Positions 1-11,450 of a DNA stretch of 64,000 nucleotides are shown in pieces. Within the stretch, counting starts at the first letter, position 1; the number at the start of each line of letters is the position of its first letter. The notes under the pieces are model-generated. The model saw nothing but the letters and a program-made list of their open reading frames with translations. It was not told the DNA's origin and ran no database searches. Origin of the DNA: Bremia lactucae (Eukaryota; Oomycota; Peronosporomycetes; Peronosporales; Peronosporaceae); contig NC_090615.1 of the NCBI RefSeq assembly GCF_004359215.1, forward strand, positions 5,151,264 through 5,215,263, in the 5' to 3' direction. The position numbers and the translations under genes are program-made.

Positions 1-734
1 AGAACAAGCATGCCTCAATGTGAACAGGAGTCTCGATAGGCTCCTAATCCGTTCCCAGAACCTGGTGTAGCGAATGCTTTAACCGCATTACGCGGGACAC
101 CGGGCCTGGGGGCCTTCATAATAACGAATCTGCAGGATGAAGAGCAACAATAGGCAATCTTCAGGGAGGAGCAAGCTCTTCGTCAGGCTGTGGCCCTTGC
201 AAAAGCAAAATTCCACAGTGAATATAAATTCACACAACTTAGTGTGGAAGAGCGCCTCCAAGGGGTTGCGGGTCGTAAGTTGCATACCTGGGCTCCTTGA
301 CTCAAGACGACTACGGCAAAGGAGCTCGCCGAGCGTGCTACTATAAATGACCGATACCTTACCTCCGTAATGATGACGCCACGTCATCCTTCAGCGCGTC
401 TGCGACGTCAAGCACGTGGGGATTTCTGATCGTTTTAATTCGAAAGCCATAAACGAGGAAATCGTATACAAAATATGTGTCTCCTTACGAATTTATGGTC
501 TTTCAGGGAAGCTGTCGATGTAGCCGACGCTCGCTCGAACAAACGCACTGCTTTGATCTTGCCAACCTGAAGTCCAAAGGTAATCAAGCGAGGCGAATCG
601 ACCGCAGTACGATATACGGCCCAGCCAGCGCTCCATTGCTTCGGTTGCTCACGCAAAAGTGGATTCAATCCAGTCGCTTTAAAGTTCTATTGTAGAAGGC
701 GTCGATTGACGCAAGTTTACTCTGAGCGCGGCAT
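1..734. other. No recognised gene
   Basis: I see only short frames with no family resemblance. The stretch lies just downstream (in minus-strand sense) of the chromodomain remnant that begins at 735, so it may hold the decayed 3' untranslated region or LTR of that element. I found no intact TG...CA LTR boundary in it. Confidence 0.5.
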
Positions 735-1175
735 TCAAAAGTCAACGGCGTACGGGCAATCTTGCCGAAGGGGAATCTCGTACTCCCACGAGATTTTTGA
801 CGGGGAATACCCAAGCCACTTTACCAGATACTGGTATTGACTGTTACTGCGACGTTGCTTTAGAAGTCTTTCGACGTGGAAATGGGGATTTTGTCTGCTC
901 GTAGAGCAACGCAAGAGAGGCCGGAATATCGGCGGCGTCTGTGTTGGCGTTAAGGCACGAGGTGCAACTTCTCCATGAGAATCTTGCTCGAATGGAGAGG
1001 TATCCTTAGTGAGGTCCAAGATCGTCTGTTGACGTTTAAGCGTCTTCAACCTCGTTAAGGAGGCCATTGGACCTCCTGATGATGATGCAGCGATGTGCGG
1101 CGCAGCCGACTTACTCGGCCCGAGCGCCTTCCAATCCACATGGAAGGGGTCCTTTATAAGGCTAAAGTAAGCCAA
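735..1175 (-). pseudogene. Chromodomain end of a degenerate Ty3/gypsy integrase
   Basis: The minus-strand frame ends in a chromodomain-like block (VERLLKQRRSNSQYQYLVKW, then LGYSP and a SWEYE-type tail). This matches the chromodomain that oomycete chromoviruses carry at the integrase C-terminus, thought to direct integration to chromatin. The conserved aromatic and W/E positions of YLVKWLGYSP...SWEYE are present. It sits immediately downstream of integrase remnants at 1233-2110 in the same orientation. The intervening frame is broken, so it is a fossil. Confidence 0.75.
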
Positions 1176-1232
1176 CGTAGAACACTGGGTGTGTACGCAG
1201 CTTATGTGGCGTTAAGCGTGTAAGCTGGGCTC

Positions 1233-2110
1233 CTATGCGACCGTTAATGGTTTAACAAAGCGCGGACGCAATTTAGTCTCAAAAACCGCAGATACTACGA
1301 TAGTAGGTAGATTTTTAGCATCAAGTAATACTCGGTCACCGACCTCATAAGAATTGATCCAGCATCTGCCTTTAGAAGCCGCTTGTCCCTTTTGATAGTC
1401 CAGGCTATGATGCATTGTATCTCGCACATATCTTAAGACATTTAACGCGTTGTGAGAAACTCTTTATCATGTTTCTGAACCGCAACATGGCTGATATCAG
1501 CAAGCCGATCGGACATCCCTCTCCCACTAAGCTTTGAACTGCGTGGTGATAGCGTTAATGAACGCGTGAGTGTGTTAAGCCGTTCACGTAACGAAGTATA
1601 GCCTGTAGAGGCATACAAAGCGTTGTCAGCGCAATAAAATTAACCGGGAGCATTGTGCTCCAGTGCTTTGGTGTCTCAGCACACCGCTGCGCCGAACGTT
1701 CTCAATGACGCGATTAACATGCTCAGTTTTCACCATCGGTCTGCGGATGATCCGCCGTCGGCATGTCCAATCTAGTGCCAAGCATTCGGAAGGTCGAATT
1801 TCAGAACGTTGCCGTGAAGCTGGGTCATCCATCGGAGTCAATTGTCACTGGCAACTCTTGTTGGCGAAACACACGATCAGTTAACAGCCTTGCTGTGCCT
1901 TCACCATCAATAATATCCGACACAGCCGCTTAAGAGCCATTTTGTTCAAACGGTCAACAAAGAAAATGATGCCCGTATTACAGGCCAAACTCTCGGTGGG
2001 AGGAACACAATATCCATACCGATGGACTCCCAACACCCCAACAGCCGTTGATTACTGGCGAACTGGCGACGCATGTGCTACGGTATAGGCCCGTTGACAA
2101 TTTTCGCATT
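1233..2110 (-). pseudogene. Degenerate Ty3/gypsy integrase core and C-terminus
   Basis: Read on the minus strand, 1233-1427 has the integrase C-terminal signature (VGDRVLLDAKNLPT followed by KLRPRF). The stretch 1626-1841 has remains of the core near the HPQTDG...ER block, visible as HVNRVIENVRRSGV. Several stops and frame changes separate the pieces. The order RT/RNase H (higher coordinates), integrase, chromodomain is that of a Ty3/gypsy chromovirus on the minus strand. Integrase inserts the cDNA copy into the host genome, but this copy cannot do so. Confidence 0.75.
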
Positions 2111-2639
2111 TAGAAACATAGATGCGGACCCATTTTTAGAGTTTGGGCCACCGATAACTCTAGCACACGAGCCGTATGTCTTATCTCGATCGAAATGACC
2201 ACTAAAAACACCTCATAGAGGATTCGATACTTAAATTCATCATCGTAAGGAATTACGAATGCGCGAAAAATCCGCGGCATCAGACGAATTGAACAAAAGC
2301 CCTATCGGTAGAATATCGATGTAAGCTTGCTTTGAATCTTGCCGACAATTTGATGTCCGAGTTCTAAAACTCCTAGCGCTGCCAAGGACGCAAAGCAAAG
2401 TCACGCACTAATCATCCGTGGCATTTCCCGAACGGATTTAATCCGTGATCAGTGACGTCACGGTTCTCACATGATCAAGCTCATTATCAAGATGGCATGA
2501 TAGCGCATCAGCCAATGCATTTTGCTTCCCGGCTAAAACTTGAGTTTAAAGTTGTATTCGGCGAAGTGAGAAAGCCATCGAGCCATTCTCTGAGAGAGAT
2601 GAGGCGACTAAGTCGCGGTGCGTAAAGACGCATCATCTG

Positions 2640-3345
2640 TTAAGATCGTAAGAGGCTAATATACTTTGAATTTGACGAGAGCGTACTCACCGCAAGTAGC
2701 TCTTTGTCATGAACTGGACATTTGTTGTTTGCAACTTTAATTTGTCTGGATTTGAGCGACTTTTCGAAGTTCTGTCCTTTTTCATCTGTTTGTAACAGAG
2801 CACTGCCTATGACAAAATTAGATGCGTCAAAGACGACACTGAAAGGCCAATTAGTATTTGGCAGAGCCAAAATCGGAGGATGTATCAGACTATCCTTAAC
2901 TCTATAAAAAGAATCATTGCCGATGCTTGTCCAGAACCAATAGGTATCCGTCTCAAGAAGGTTGGATAATGGCCGAGCTATATTAGCGTAACTTTCGCTG
3001 TACTTGTGCAATCAGTCGCCTAGGCTTAGCCACTTGAGTAAGTTTTTTTTTTGGTTTTTAGAAACGGCGAATCGACGATGACCTTTACCTTGGCAGGTTG
3101 TGCTATAAGGTCGCGCTTCCCAATAAAGCATCCTAGAAAGGGAATATCTTCTGCACCGAAATTGCATTTGAGAGCACTGCCATACAGCGTTTTTGTGCGC
3201 ATGCACTCGAGCAGCGCTCGCGAATGGGAGATGTGGTTTTGCACATCCGGTCAGTCCTGCTCTGCACGACTATGGACAAATGTCATTACAGTAAGTATGT
3301 GCATAACCTCTATGAAGACGGAACAGTTGCATAACTAAACGATCA
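2640..3345 (-). pseudogene. Degenerate Ty3/gypsy reverse transcriptase/RNase H
   Basis: Minus-strand frames 3206-3012 and 3011-2640 give the late RT motif (FLGCFIGKRDL), the LHKYSESYA...PLSNLL thumb/connection, and the start of RNase H (FSVVFDASNFVIGSALLQTD). The break between the two frames lies within a few residues of the thumb motif. The YXDD active-site block expected further upstream is not intact. This is the 5' (pol) continuation of the integrase remnants at 1233-2110. Confidence 0.8.
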
Positions 3346-3400
3346 AGAGTAGTTGGGGCATTGGAAAGCCCTTGTGGCTGAGTCTTTATGAGTCTAAGCC

Positions 3401-5189
3401 TCTGCTGAAATATATATGTTTTCCGATCTTTCAGGGGCGATACGCGAAGCGTTTGAGAAGCTCAAATCCGATTTGGGCTGGAACTCATTAAGTTCATCAT
3501 GTTGCAGGGACCAGAGGTCCTGGATGATAATTAAAGCCTTTATGCAATATGAATCCTCTCTTATCAGCTAGGTCCAGGACCACAGTGGCCAGGAATTTAA
3601 AACTCTTATTGCCACTATGTATTAAGACCCAATGCAAGAAGCGATTTTAGTAGCCGCCTTGCTGGGGTCTTCATAAGGGCGTTGCCCGGACAGAATTGTA
3701 CCGATCCTATCCTGTTACTTTTGAAGAGGCAATTGCTAAAGCGCCACGAGCGGAGTTTGACTTTAAGTCCTCTCGTGTAAGTACGCCAATATACCGTATA
3801 AGCTCTTCAAGCATAAACAGCTCGTTTAATAGACCGAAACCCATAGCTTTTTCGGCCTCGTTGAGGAGGGGGAAGAATAACTTCAAGCTGTGCAACAGCA
3901 TATGAACATTCGTTAGTGTTATATGGGCGGGAGCACGAAACACTTACGCCCAGCTTGTTCGTTGCGCAACGCGAGAAAAAGCAATAACCCCATCTCAAAC
4001 CAGAAATCTGGTACGGTGCGGGATATTGCAGTCACCGGGTAAGGGCGGGGCACCCTACGGGGGCAGAATTAGGCTTGGTGGAAACTCCGGGAGGAAAGGT
4101 CAACAGCATCTAGCCCCAACACCTAGTCTCTAGGCTTGGTGGAAACTCTGGTAGGTAAGGCCAAGAACGCGTAGCCCCAAAGAGCTCTGTGCTTAATAAC
4201 ACGGACGTGATAAACAAGCCCGGCTTGTTAGTCGCGAGAATGAAAATTGGTCAAGCTTAACGAAGCCCTTCAAGGCTTCGATATGTTTGATCAATTTTGC
4301 TTGACTCAGAAGTGTCTTGCAATTATGCTCGACGTCGTAGCCTTAAAGGGAATCAGCGATATGCTGAAGCGCATTAAGGTGATTCGATCACTATTGGCTT
4401 AGCGACTGAAGTCGTATCACCGTTCCTAAAGTTTCTTTGAACTTGGGTATTAAACTTTTGAGCTTTGACAGTATGGAACACTGTCCTTGACCTGGATTCG
4501 AGATATGATTGCATCCTTATGGCATGGCCTGGTTTGAACGCCGTAAGCATGAACTGATTGGAGGTCTCAGCTCTTAGGCGCCGCGCGCTATGTTCCTAGC
4601 GAGGCTACGAAAAGTCTTAGATTCCCCTTCGCTAGGCAAACATAAACGTCATTGGCGTGAGCCACCGACATGATCTATCAGTGTGTTAGACACTGGGATG
4701 TGTGAGTAAATTAAGTAAAATGTTGAGAGCAGTATCAGTGAGATTGACTCATTCTTTTTTGGTGAAACGGACGTGCTCCATTAAGCGATAATCGCTATGG
4801 TAACGAATCACTGGATGCTAAAAGCATTGTGGGCTTAAGGCCGATTTATCAAGGATTTTATTTACTAGATGCACGTAAGGAGACACTATAATGATTACTG
4901 GATGATGAGTTTGAATTACGTAACTCCTAATCAGATATTGGTTTGATCACCGACTCTTGTCAAGAGCAAGCTTAGGTCAAACAACCTGTAAAACGTAAGA
5001 CCATTAATATTATGGCCTCCATGAGGCGTATTGTCTCGCCATCCAGACACCAGGACTAAAATCGGACACAGTGGAGCGCGACGCGTCTATAATGTTACCC
5101 GGTGATAATAGCGAGCAGCTATATACACTTTCTTATAGTGTGACTGGCAAAATGAGGATTAAATTAGCCTTGAGGCTGTCCCCTCGCTA
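3401..5189. other. Gene-poor decayed repeat DNA
   Basis: No protein family is recognisable. The stretch contains a 50-bp imperfect tandem repeat at 4070-4180. Its right part is probably the gag/protease part of the plus-strand gypsy fragment whose RT begins near 5190, but mutation has removed recognisable motifs. Confidence 0.4.
4070..4180. repeat. Two-copy imperfect 50-bp tandem repeat
   Basis: Two 50-bp units lie at 4070-4119 and 4131-4180. Each starts TAGGCTTGGTGGAAACTC and ends TAGCCCCAA, with an 11-bp spacer and scattered substitutions between them. No coding role is visible. Confidence 0.8.
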
Positions 5190-5868
5190 CATGCTCTTTT
5201 GGAAGAAGACGAAATGTCTGACAATGAGTTTGGCCAGGTCATAAAGGCGGGTGACTTATCCGAAATGGTAGTCATTCGACCGGACACTTAGTTAAACTCA
5301 TCGTCGCGTCTGGATGAAGCTGTTCTTAAAGTTGCGAAGGTGGCACTAAGTGCGCGTAGTGGATCGCCGATTCTTAAAGATCCCTTCTTTTCCTTAGCGA
5401 ATGAATATGAAGACGTAGTGTGTCAAAATTCATCGTCTGTTTTATTCCCAGACAGAGGTGTACTTTATGAGATTGACTTGGTTCCTGGAACCAAATATTG
5501 TGATTCACGACAGTGGCTTTTATTAGAGCAACAGTGTGACTTCATTGACGATTTATTCCGTGCTAAGCACAAGGCTGGCTTGGTATACGAGACACCTTTT
5601 TACCATTTGGCTGTTTGACACAAAAAATGTCAGTGTCAATTGGGAAAATTCACTGACTCTGTGCATGCTTATATAAACTTAATGCTGCTGCCATACCAAG
5701 CACAGACTCCCATTTCTACAACGGTCGTTTTTCAGAACAGTATGGTGGGATGTACAATGTACAGTGCATTCGACTTAGTCGGTTGTTTTATCAATTTCTC
5801 ATGCGAGCTGGAGACATCCCGCATACAACGGTTAGCACTCCAAGCGGCATGGTGGTTGGTAATGATGC
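5190..5868 (+). pseudogene. Plus-strand Ty3/gypsy RT N-terminal fragment
   Basis: The frame 5340-5618 carries the linker and early RT signature of oomycete gypsy elements (YEDVVCQNSSSVLFPDRGV, then YEIDLVPGTKYC and RQW). The frame from 5640 continues with remains of the HAYNKLN, PAQTPI and SALDLVDGYYQ motifs. The coding sequence stops abruptly near 5868, where it joins an inverted primer-binding site. Stops and indels show it is dead. It points opposite to the pol remnants at 735-3345. Confidence 0.8.
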
Positions 5869-5869
5869 A

Positions 5870-5892
5870 GAAAGACTATGAGTGCTACCAGG
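5870..5892 (-). repeat. Inverted primer-binding site next to an LTR end
   Basis: Read on the minus strand, this is CCTGGTAGCACTCATAGTC, close to the primer-binding sites of the other gypsy elements here. The minus-strand sequence just before it (from 5893 upward) ends in TACA, like those LTRs. I could not find the far end of that LTR, so its length is unknown. Confidence 0.55.
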
Positions 5893-5899
5893 TGTAGTG

Positions 5900-7155
5900 A
5901 AGCTACCTCGCTCCTTAATTGGAAAGATTCCAAAGCTCAGAGAATAAATTAGTTATATGGAGCCAAGAAGTTTAACAAGTAAGTATGTCGTGCAAGCTCG
6001 TAGAGCTTAATGGATCCTAGTTCAAGGGACTCAGTGGATCGTATGTATTGATCCATAATGTGAAATCGACCCCATTATTGCAGCAGTCATGAGGTAGTTC
6101 TGCTAATTAAATGATCTATGCCATTAAATGACATATGCCAGTATACTATACCTTCCATGTACAACCATGTATGGTAATATTGTCATTTTTATCCTTTATT
6201 GGTTCTCTAATAAATAATAAAAACTATGTAGCGCTATATAAATTGTCCGAGATTGTTGCTCGTCAACTCGGCATTTAGAACTTATATTCGGCACTCGACG
6301 AATTTTCAGTTGCAACTGTCTGCATGTGCTTGTATGGCTTCAATCTGCGTTGTCAAAGCTCACTAATGCGCGCAATTTTCCACTTTGCCATTGTTATCAA
6401 TGCTTCTTGCGTTCGATTTGAAAAATGGCAAAAACCTTGTGAATCACACCATTTGGCAGGGGCGTGGTCGGTAACAACAATCTATAATTTTGGTGACTGG
6501 AAACTGATCCGTGTAAAATGGCAAATAGCCCCAACGTCGGAAACTCAGGGGGCAGAAAGACCAACGACTCCAATTTTGAATCAAATTTATAAAGTGCGGT
6601 GTGCCACTAAATTAAAAGACCAAACTTTGCGATGCCTTCGACGCAAGTTAAAGTGCGCTCCTCGGTCCTGTTCGCTAACGTCCTCATGTGTGGAGCTCGA
6701 TTCTTGTTTCATTTCCGATTACTAAACAAAAATCCAGCGGCATTCTACCTTTATCAACGTAGGTATAGAGTCAAATTGATCTGCGACATTTGATTCTCGA
6801 CGGTGTAATCCCCGTAAAACGGGGTGTTGGTGATACTATCGCTCTAGGAAGGGATACAGATCTGAAAGGTGGTATAGCGTGTTGCGCTCTACACAAAAGT
6901 GAGCAGTCATTCGCAGCGTATAATTAGCCACAACTGGCTTCTGGCCGTTTTCAATAGAAGTCACAATCAAAAAGCAGGTCAACTGCGCACGTTCACCACG
7001 CGCAAGTAACTTTGCATTTAGAAACTCGATCAGAAGCACGCAGTGCGCAGCGCATAGGTTTATCAATTCCTTCCGTCCATCCCGCACCTACACCCTCGTC
7101 GTCGTAAGGAGGCTCCCGATTTTGTCTAACTAGCCACAACCAATTACGAGTAATT
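5900..7155. other. Intergenic, AT-rich, no confident gene
   Basis: The left part is probably decayed LTR. A 133-codon ATG frame at 6324-6725 (plus) has no domain I recognise and is not supported as a gene. The right end is the upstream flank of the gene at 7156. Confidence 0.4.
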
Positions 7156-8169
7156 ATGGGGAGGCGCTGGCAGCTTCGCAACAAGGAGAATTTTATTAAT
7201 TATGTAAAGCTGGAGCTGCAGCTCTTGTCAAAGGAGTGGATGATCATCTTGCCGTGCGTCATCATGCAGTACGTCCACGCCATCTTTCACAACTTGGCGT
7301 ACTACATCCAAGGGCGGTACCTTTCGACCGAGCAGCGCTTTACGCTCCACGATCTTGGGTTTGAACTCATGCCAGAGCTAACGGGTTTTCAATCGGATAT
7401 TTCCGAGTATCTCGTCTTTGCGGCAATCTTTGGTCCCGCCATCATTCTGGTGCTCACGATTCCGCTCTTTCGTCAGGAACCCGGGCGTCCACGGTACCTC
7501 GTGATTGTGCTCAAGCGCACTTTAATGCAGATTAGTATTTGCCTTGTCTTTCGGATTATTTCGTTCCTTGTGACGGCGTTGCCGGGCTCTGCGGACCACT
7601 GTGAGCTCAAGTTTAATGACGCATGCTTGGCTGCGAACCCGAACGATCCGGTTTTGTGCGTGATCCCAAATCCGGATTTTGATCCTCCTGATTCTACCGA
7701 GATATTTACGCGCTTGAATGCACTGAAAGGTTGCGGAGACTTAATGTTCAGTTCACATACAATCTATACTGTTTCGCTCATTCTCACCGTGTGGAAATAT
7801 TGGCCGAACAAGTACGGAATTTCCATTATGGTGTGCGTGCAGATTGCAATTGCGTTTCTGATTGTCGCGTCTCGCAAGCATTATACGCTTGACGTGTTTA
7901 CAGCTTTGTACGCCGTGCCGTTGTTTTGGCTTGCCCTCGAGGCGTATTACAAGGATATTAATAACAAGGACATGAAGCTTACTGTAAAGACCATTTACGA
8001 CTTTTACCAAGTCGATGTGACGAGCGACGCGAATGACGGGATGGTACCGCTTCATACGTCGGACCTTTTACCTCCACAAGCAGTGCCGCTGAATTCAGTA
8101 CACGTGGCGCTGACGGAAGAGGATAGCCAAAGTGGCAACACGAGTTTTCAACGTAAAAACTCCGTGTAA
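7156..8169 (+). CDS. Sphingomyelin/inositol-phosphorylceramide synthase-like protein (PAP2-like)
   Basis: Single-exon 337-residue multi-span membrane protein of the sphingomyelin synthase / inositol-phosphorylceramide synthase family. These enzymes move a phospholipid head group onto ceramide, usually in Golgi or plasma membrane. The D3-type motif CGDLMFSSHT is at 193-202 and the D4-type motif KHYTLDVFTALY at 241-252, giving the expected His201/His242/Asp246 triad. A D2-like R..S..VTALP block is at 133-143. About six hydrophobic segments are visible (roughly 28-50, 85-105, 120-140, 203-218, 224-240, 247-262). The C-terminal tail of about 70 residues is polar and presumably cytosolic. The start chosen is the only ATG at the head of the frame, and length is normal for the family. 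Head-group specificity cannot be told from sequence alone. The family call is strong. Confidence 0.88.
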   Translation: MGRRWQLRNKENFINYVKLELQLLSKEWMIILPCVIMQYVHAIFHNLAYYIQGRYLSTEQRFTLHDLGFELMPELTGFQSDISEYLVFAAIFGPAIILVLTIPLFRQEPGRPRYLVIVLKRTLMQISICLVFRIISFLVTALPGSADHCELKFNDACLAANPNDPVLCVIPNPDFDPPDSTEIFTRLNALKGCGDLMFSSHTIYTVSLILTVWKYWPNKYGISIMVCVQIAIAFLIVASRKHYTLDVFTALYAVPLFWLALEAYYKDINNKDMKLTVKTIYDFYQVDVTSDANDGMVPLHTSDLLPPQAVPLNSVHVALTEEDSQSGNTSFQRKNSV

Positions 8170-8816
8170 AACGCTTTCTTCTTATCATGTATCGGATAAG
8201 AATGTAATTCATGAATGCTTTAGCGTCAATCAAGCAGACATGTAATTATAGCGCTCTACACATTGCAAGTCCTCTTTGTCTGCCTACTTTTCTCGTGCAC
8301 TGCTGTCTAATTTAGGAGGTATTTGCTTACTTAAGAAAGGTTATACGTACACGCTTTTGTAAAACAACGTGGATTTATACATAATATTATGCATTTGGAA
8401 ATGTGGAGACCGACCAGATTCGATTGGTTCCAAATTTTATCCAATAAACTTGCAGTTCACAAGTTGACTGGTGTCGAGTCATTCACAACAGAAATTCATC
8501 TTGCGCCGTGCATCTTAAATCTTCACGTTAACAAGGTTTTCGATGATTTAGGCGCTGAAAAGCGCTTATTTGATTCGAATGACCAAGGATTATCGTGATT
8601 TCTTCACGGGCGCTATAATAAACTTAAATGACCCTATGTGTGTAGAGGACGACGACAACTCGATTCGTCAATCTCCTCAAGAACTGGGTCGTATATACCA
8701 CAAAAAAATGACATGACAAGTAAACTTATAGAGTTTAAAAGCATCTACCTCCTATTGTGATGGGGCCGCATATCTGCTGGCCTTCTAAATTGATTATTTG
8801 TCGCAGTAGCTTTGTA
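8170..8816. other. Intergenic
   Basis: A 69-codon frame at 8389-8598 has no recognisable domain. Otherwise this is the 3' flank of the lipid synthase-like gene and the 3' flank of the minus-strand pseudogene ending at 8817. Confidence 0.4.
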
Positions 8817-9638
8817 TTATACGACGTGCGGTCTTCGTATTGGCACTGGCGACGTAATGACACGATTAGTTCCGCATAATCTGCACTTCGTATCGCAGTC
8901 ATTCGCACCTTATGTATGGTTAACAAAGTGAAAATACGTGATAGACTTGCGCTTACAATCGCTGCAATAGATCAGTGACTTGTACTTCTGATACTCGGTT
9001 GGCATCTCTTCCCGCTCAAGGAGTTCATCAATATTGGCAAAGTAGAGCTCCATATCACCAAGAGACTTAGAGCAGAGCGCGCAATTCTAATTTGTCTACA
9101 GCTCCAAAGATATATAGGTAAGTAGACGCACGGCTCTAATTCTGCACCTCATATACCAATGTGTACTCTTCATAGCAGCACAAGTGCATGCAGTGGCCAC
9201 ACGGAAGAAACATAACTGGTGTTGTTGATGTGAACATGTATGCATGACAGATTAGGCAGTCAGACTCGAGCGATTGTTCCACGCACTTGTGCTTTCTTAA
9301 TGTAATGTTCATGCAGGCATTGCAACGGTCACAATGAAAGTAGTCAATGTCCAGGCCCTTGCCGACGCGGCAAATTTTGCACTTGTCACTGATAAATGTC
9401 TTTTTCACGGTCGTCATCGATGAACCTACAACCGTTGAATCAAACAAAACTCACCGCACCGTGGCAAATCGGCATAAGTACCATTTTCGGCAGCATTTAG
9501 CAAATAATTTACATTTCCGTCTAACAGAAAGGATCACTTTGGTCACGGCCGTAGCAAATGCCAAACAAATACTTACTGATAATGGCTGCAACCTAGTACC
9601 GATTTGGCTTTATCCTGTAGCATCAAGCCCGCGACCAT
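8817..9638 (-). pseudogene. CHY/CTCHY/RING E3 ubiquitin ligase (RCHY1/PIRH2-type), broken
   Basis: The minus strand reads like a spliced RCHY1-type ubiquitin ligase that has decayed. It starts at ATG 9638 and gives GCSHY, then an intron (GTAAGT...TTAG), then RKCKLFAKCCRKWYLCR of the CHY finger. A one-base loss then shifts the frame before the expected C-H pair. About 30 residues of the CHY domain are missing. After a short GT..AG gap comes FIDDDREKDIYQ, then a second shift (about 2 nt lost) before CDKCKICRVGKG. The CTCHY finger and RING half (CLICHAYM, LPCGHCMH, CYEEYTL) follow. After another intron the end is CALCSKSLGDMELYF and YCSDCKRKS...FHFVNH. An in-frame TAA at 8910-8912 precedes the last CRLCG motif. 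The family is certain. Whether this is a pseudogene or a badly assembled gene depends on the indels being real. Confidence 0.8.
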
Positions 9639-10372
9639 TAGCTAAATTTTGCCTGGCTGAGTAAAAATTTCGAGCTTACGTAATAAGAAGTTCGTTGACG
9701 CTCGGTCTCTGTATCAAAATCCATTTAGACGGCACTTGTTTTTATTTTGGCATCATTCCATTCCTTCATCATGAGATTTTGCAGTAACTCGGCCTTTTGC
9801 TGCTGTAAAAGCACCGGGCTCGATTAAATTTCCCGAATTTTAGCTTGAAGCCGTGTCTGAATGGCGTAGAAGTCAAACGATGTCGCATAAGCCAAAATCT
9901 GAACGAAATAGTAAACTCCTCGATATTCGTGCCTCAGCACCTAAAAGGGGTGCTGGGACGAACTTCCTGACGCTGGATAGTAGCTGGATGCATTTCGAGA
10001 CGCGCGGGACATTCTGTGCTTTAATATTATGGTAATGAGTCACGTCAAAGCGAGCAGCTGTAATAAATAAAGCTCCCCTTTAAAGCATCACTTTACATGT
10101 ATTTGGTGGCTTAATGTTGGAAGTTTAACAAAAAAAATTGATGGCCTTGTTGGGAAAATAATAGTTTCAAAGCTAAAGCTTAATCGCAATGAGGTTTCGC
10201 ACTCACATCCACGACTTAAAAATACCTTGAGCGACCAAGAAGGTAAAATCCATTCCAACAACCGTTCGGTATAATAGCATTCAATTAGATACGTGTTCAG
10301 AAATCACAAGGTTTTCTTATGCTCTTATGAAGTCGTGGATAGAATTCTTTATTTGGCGAGCATTGAATTAGG
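9639..10372. other. Intergenic between divergent genes
   Basis: Nothing recognisable as a gene. It separates the minus-strand RING pseudogene start from the plus-strand WW-domain gene, so it would hold both promoters. Confidence 0.4.
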
Positions 10373-11450
10373 ATGCCTTACAAATCTGCCGAACGACTTC
10401 AGAAAGAGCTAGCTGCCCAGAAAGCTCGCGCGGAGGCTTTGAACTACCTTCACATAACAGGAAGTGGTCCTAGTCAACGTGAGCTGGTGCAGCAGCAGCA
10501 GCTCCGAGAGAGGCAAGCAGCAAATGCCGTGTCAGCAGTGGCGCAGCGACGCGTAGCACCGCCTCCAGCGTCCGACACACCCGACCCTCGAGTGAGAGAC
10601 AACACACTTCATGTAATAGCATTGAGGCGTGCACAGGATCTTGAGAAGAAGCAGCAGAATAATAATGCAATGGAGAGCTACTGGGTGGAATCGAAAGCGA
10701 CGACAAACGAAGTGTTGCCGATTGGGTGGCAAATTGTAGTGGATCCGGCATCAGGGGACCTGTACTATTGGAATGAGGTGATGAGCATTGGTGCAAAGAG
10801 GCAAATAGCTTGATATGATATATTGATGAAATTTGGTATCTATAGAACACAAATGAGACGACGTGGGAGCGACCTGAATGTTCCGGTAACCAGAAAAAAG
10901 TGACTGCCGCTGAAAGCAAGACAGAATGCAATGACATTGTCAAGTATGTATGTTGCTGAAAGTAAACGTTTGAGAAAAATTACTTAGTCGTTTATGTTTA
11001 GCAGTGAATGGAAAGAAGTCTATGATGCGGCGAGCGGGGACGTGTATTTCTGGAATAAACAAACAAACGAGACGTCATGGACACGGCCGGCTGCACAGAG
11101 TGTGACATTCGGTGAGAAACCGGTTGCGTTAGTGAGCATTATTATGATTTACTCATTACGTGTTGCATGAAATAGCTGAAGCTCTTGAGGCGAAAGCAAA
11201 ACTTGACAGCATTCTCAAAGGCTGTGGAAGTAATGTAGTCGACAAGGCAGATACAAAGGCGACCAAGGATCAAGTCAATTTACAGCTTTCTCACAACAAG
11301 AGACCTGCGACAGCTATGTGCAACCAAATAAACCCGACAACATTATGCGAACTTGAAAAGAAAAGACGTTATCTCAGAACGTGTGATGCCAATGCAAGGG
11401 ATCCAATTGGTACCTGCGAAAGGCGATGGAATGCAGTCGATTCAGATTGA
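10373..11450 (+). CDS. Protein with two WW domains (probable splicing-associated factor)
   Basis: My model has four exons: 10373-10777, 10846-10943, 11005-11111 (or from 11002) and 11176-11450. All introns are short GT..AG and phases agree, giving about 294 residues. WW domain 1 spans exons 1-2 ([21 protein letters not shown] joined to [10 protein letters not shown]). WW domain 2 lies in exon 3 ([20 protein letters not shown], then NETSWTRP). Both keep the two signature tryptophans and the proline. WW domains bind proline-rich partners. Tandem WW domains of this spacing, a basic Gln-rich helical N-terminus and a charged C-terminus resemble PQBP1/FBP-type nuclear splicing proteins, but I cannot fix the orthologue. 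The first exon reads on past its donor to a stop at 10811-10813, so unspliced RNA would encode a truncated 146-residue product. Confidence 0.82.

Noticed and set aside
6324..6725. 133-codon plus-strand frame
   Set aside because: No family, no splice-linked partner, and it lies in AT-rich flank. It may be chance.
10470..10943. 157-codon minus-strand frame over the WW-domain gene
   Set aside because: It covers exon 1, intron 1 and exon 2 of a well-supported plus-strand gene and has no recognisable domain.
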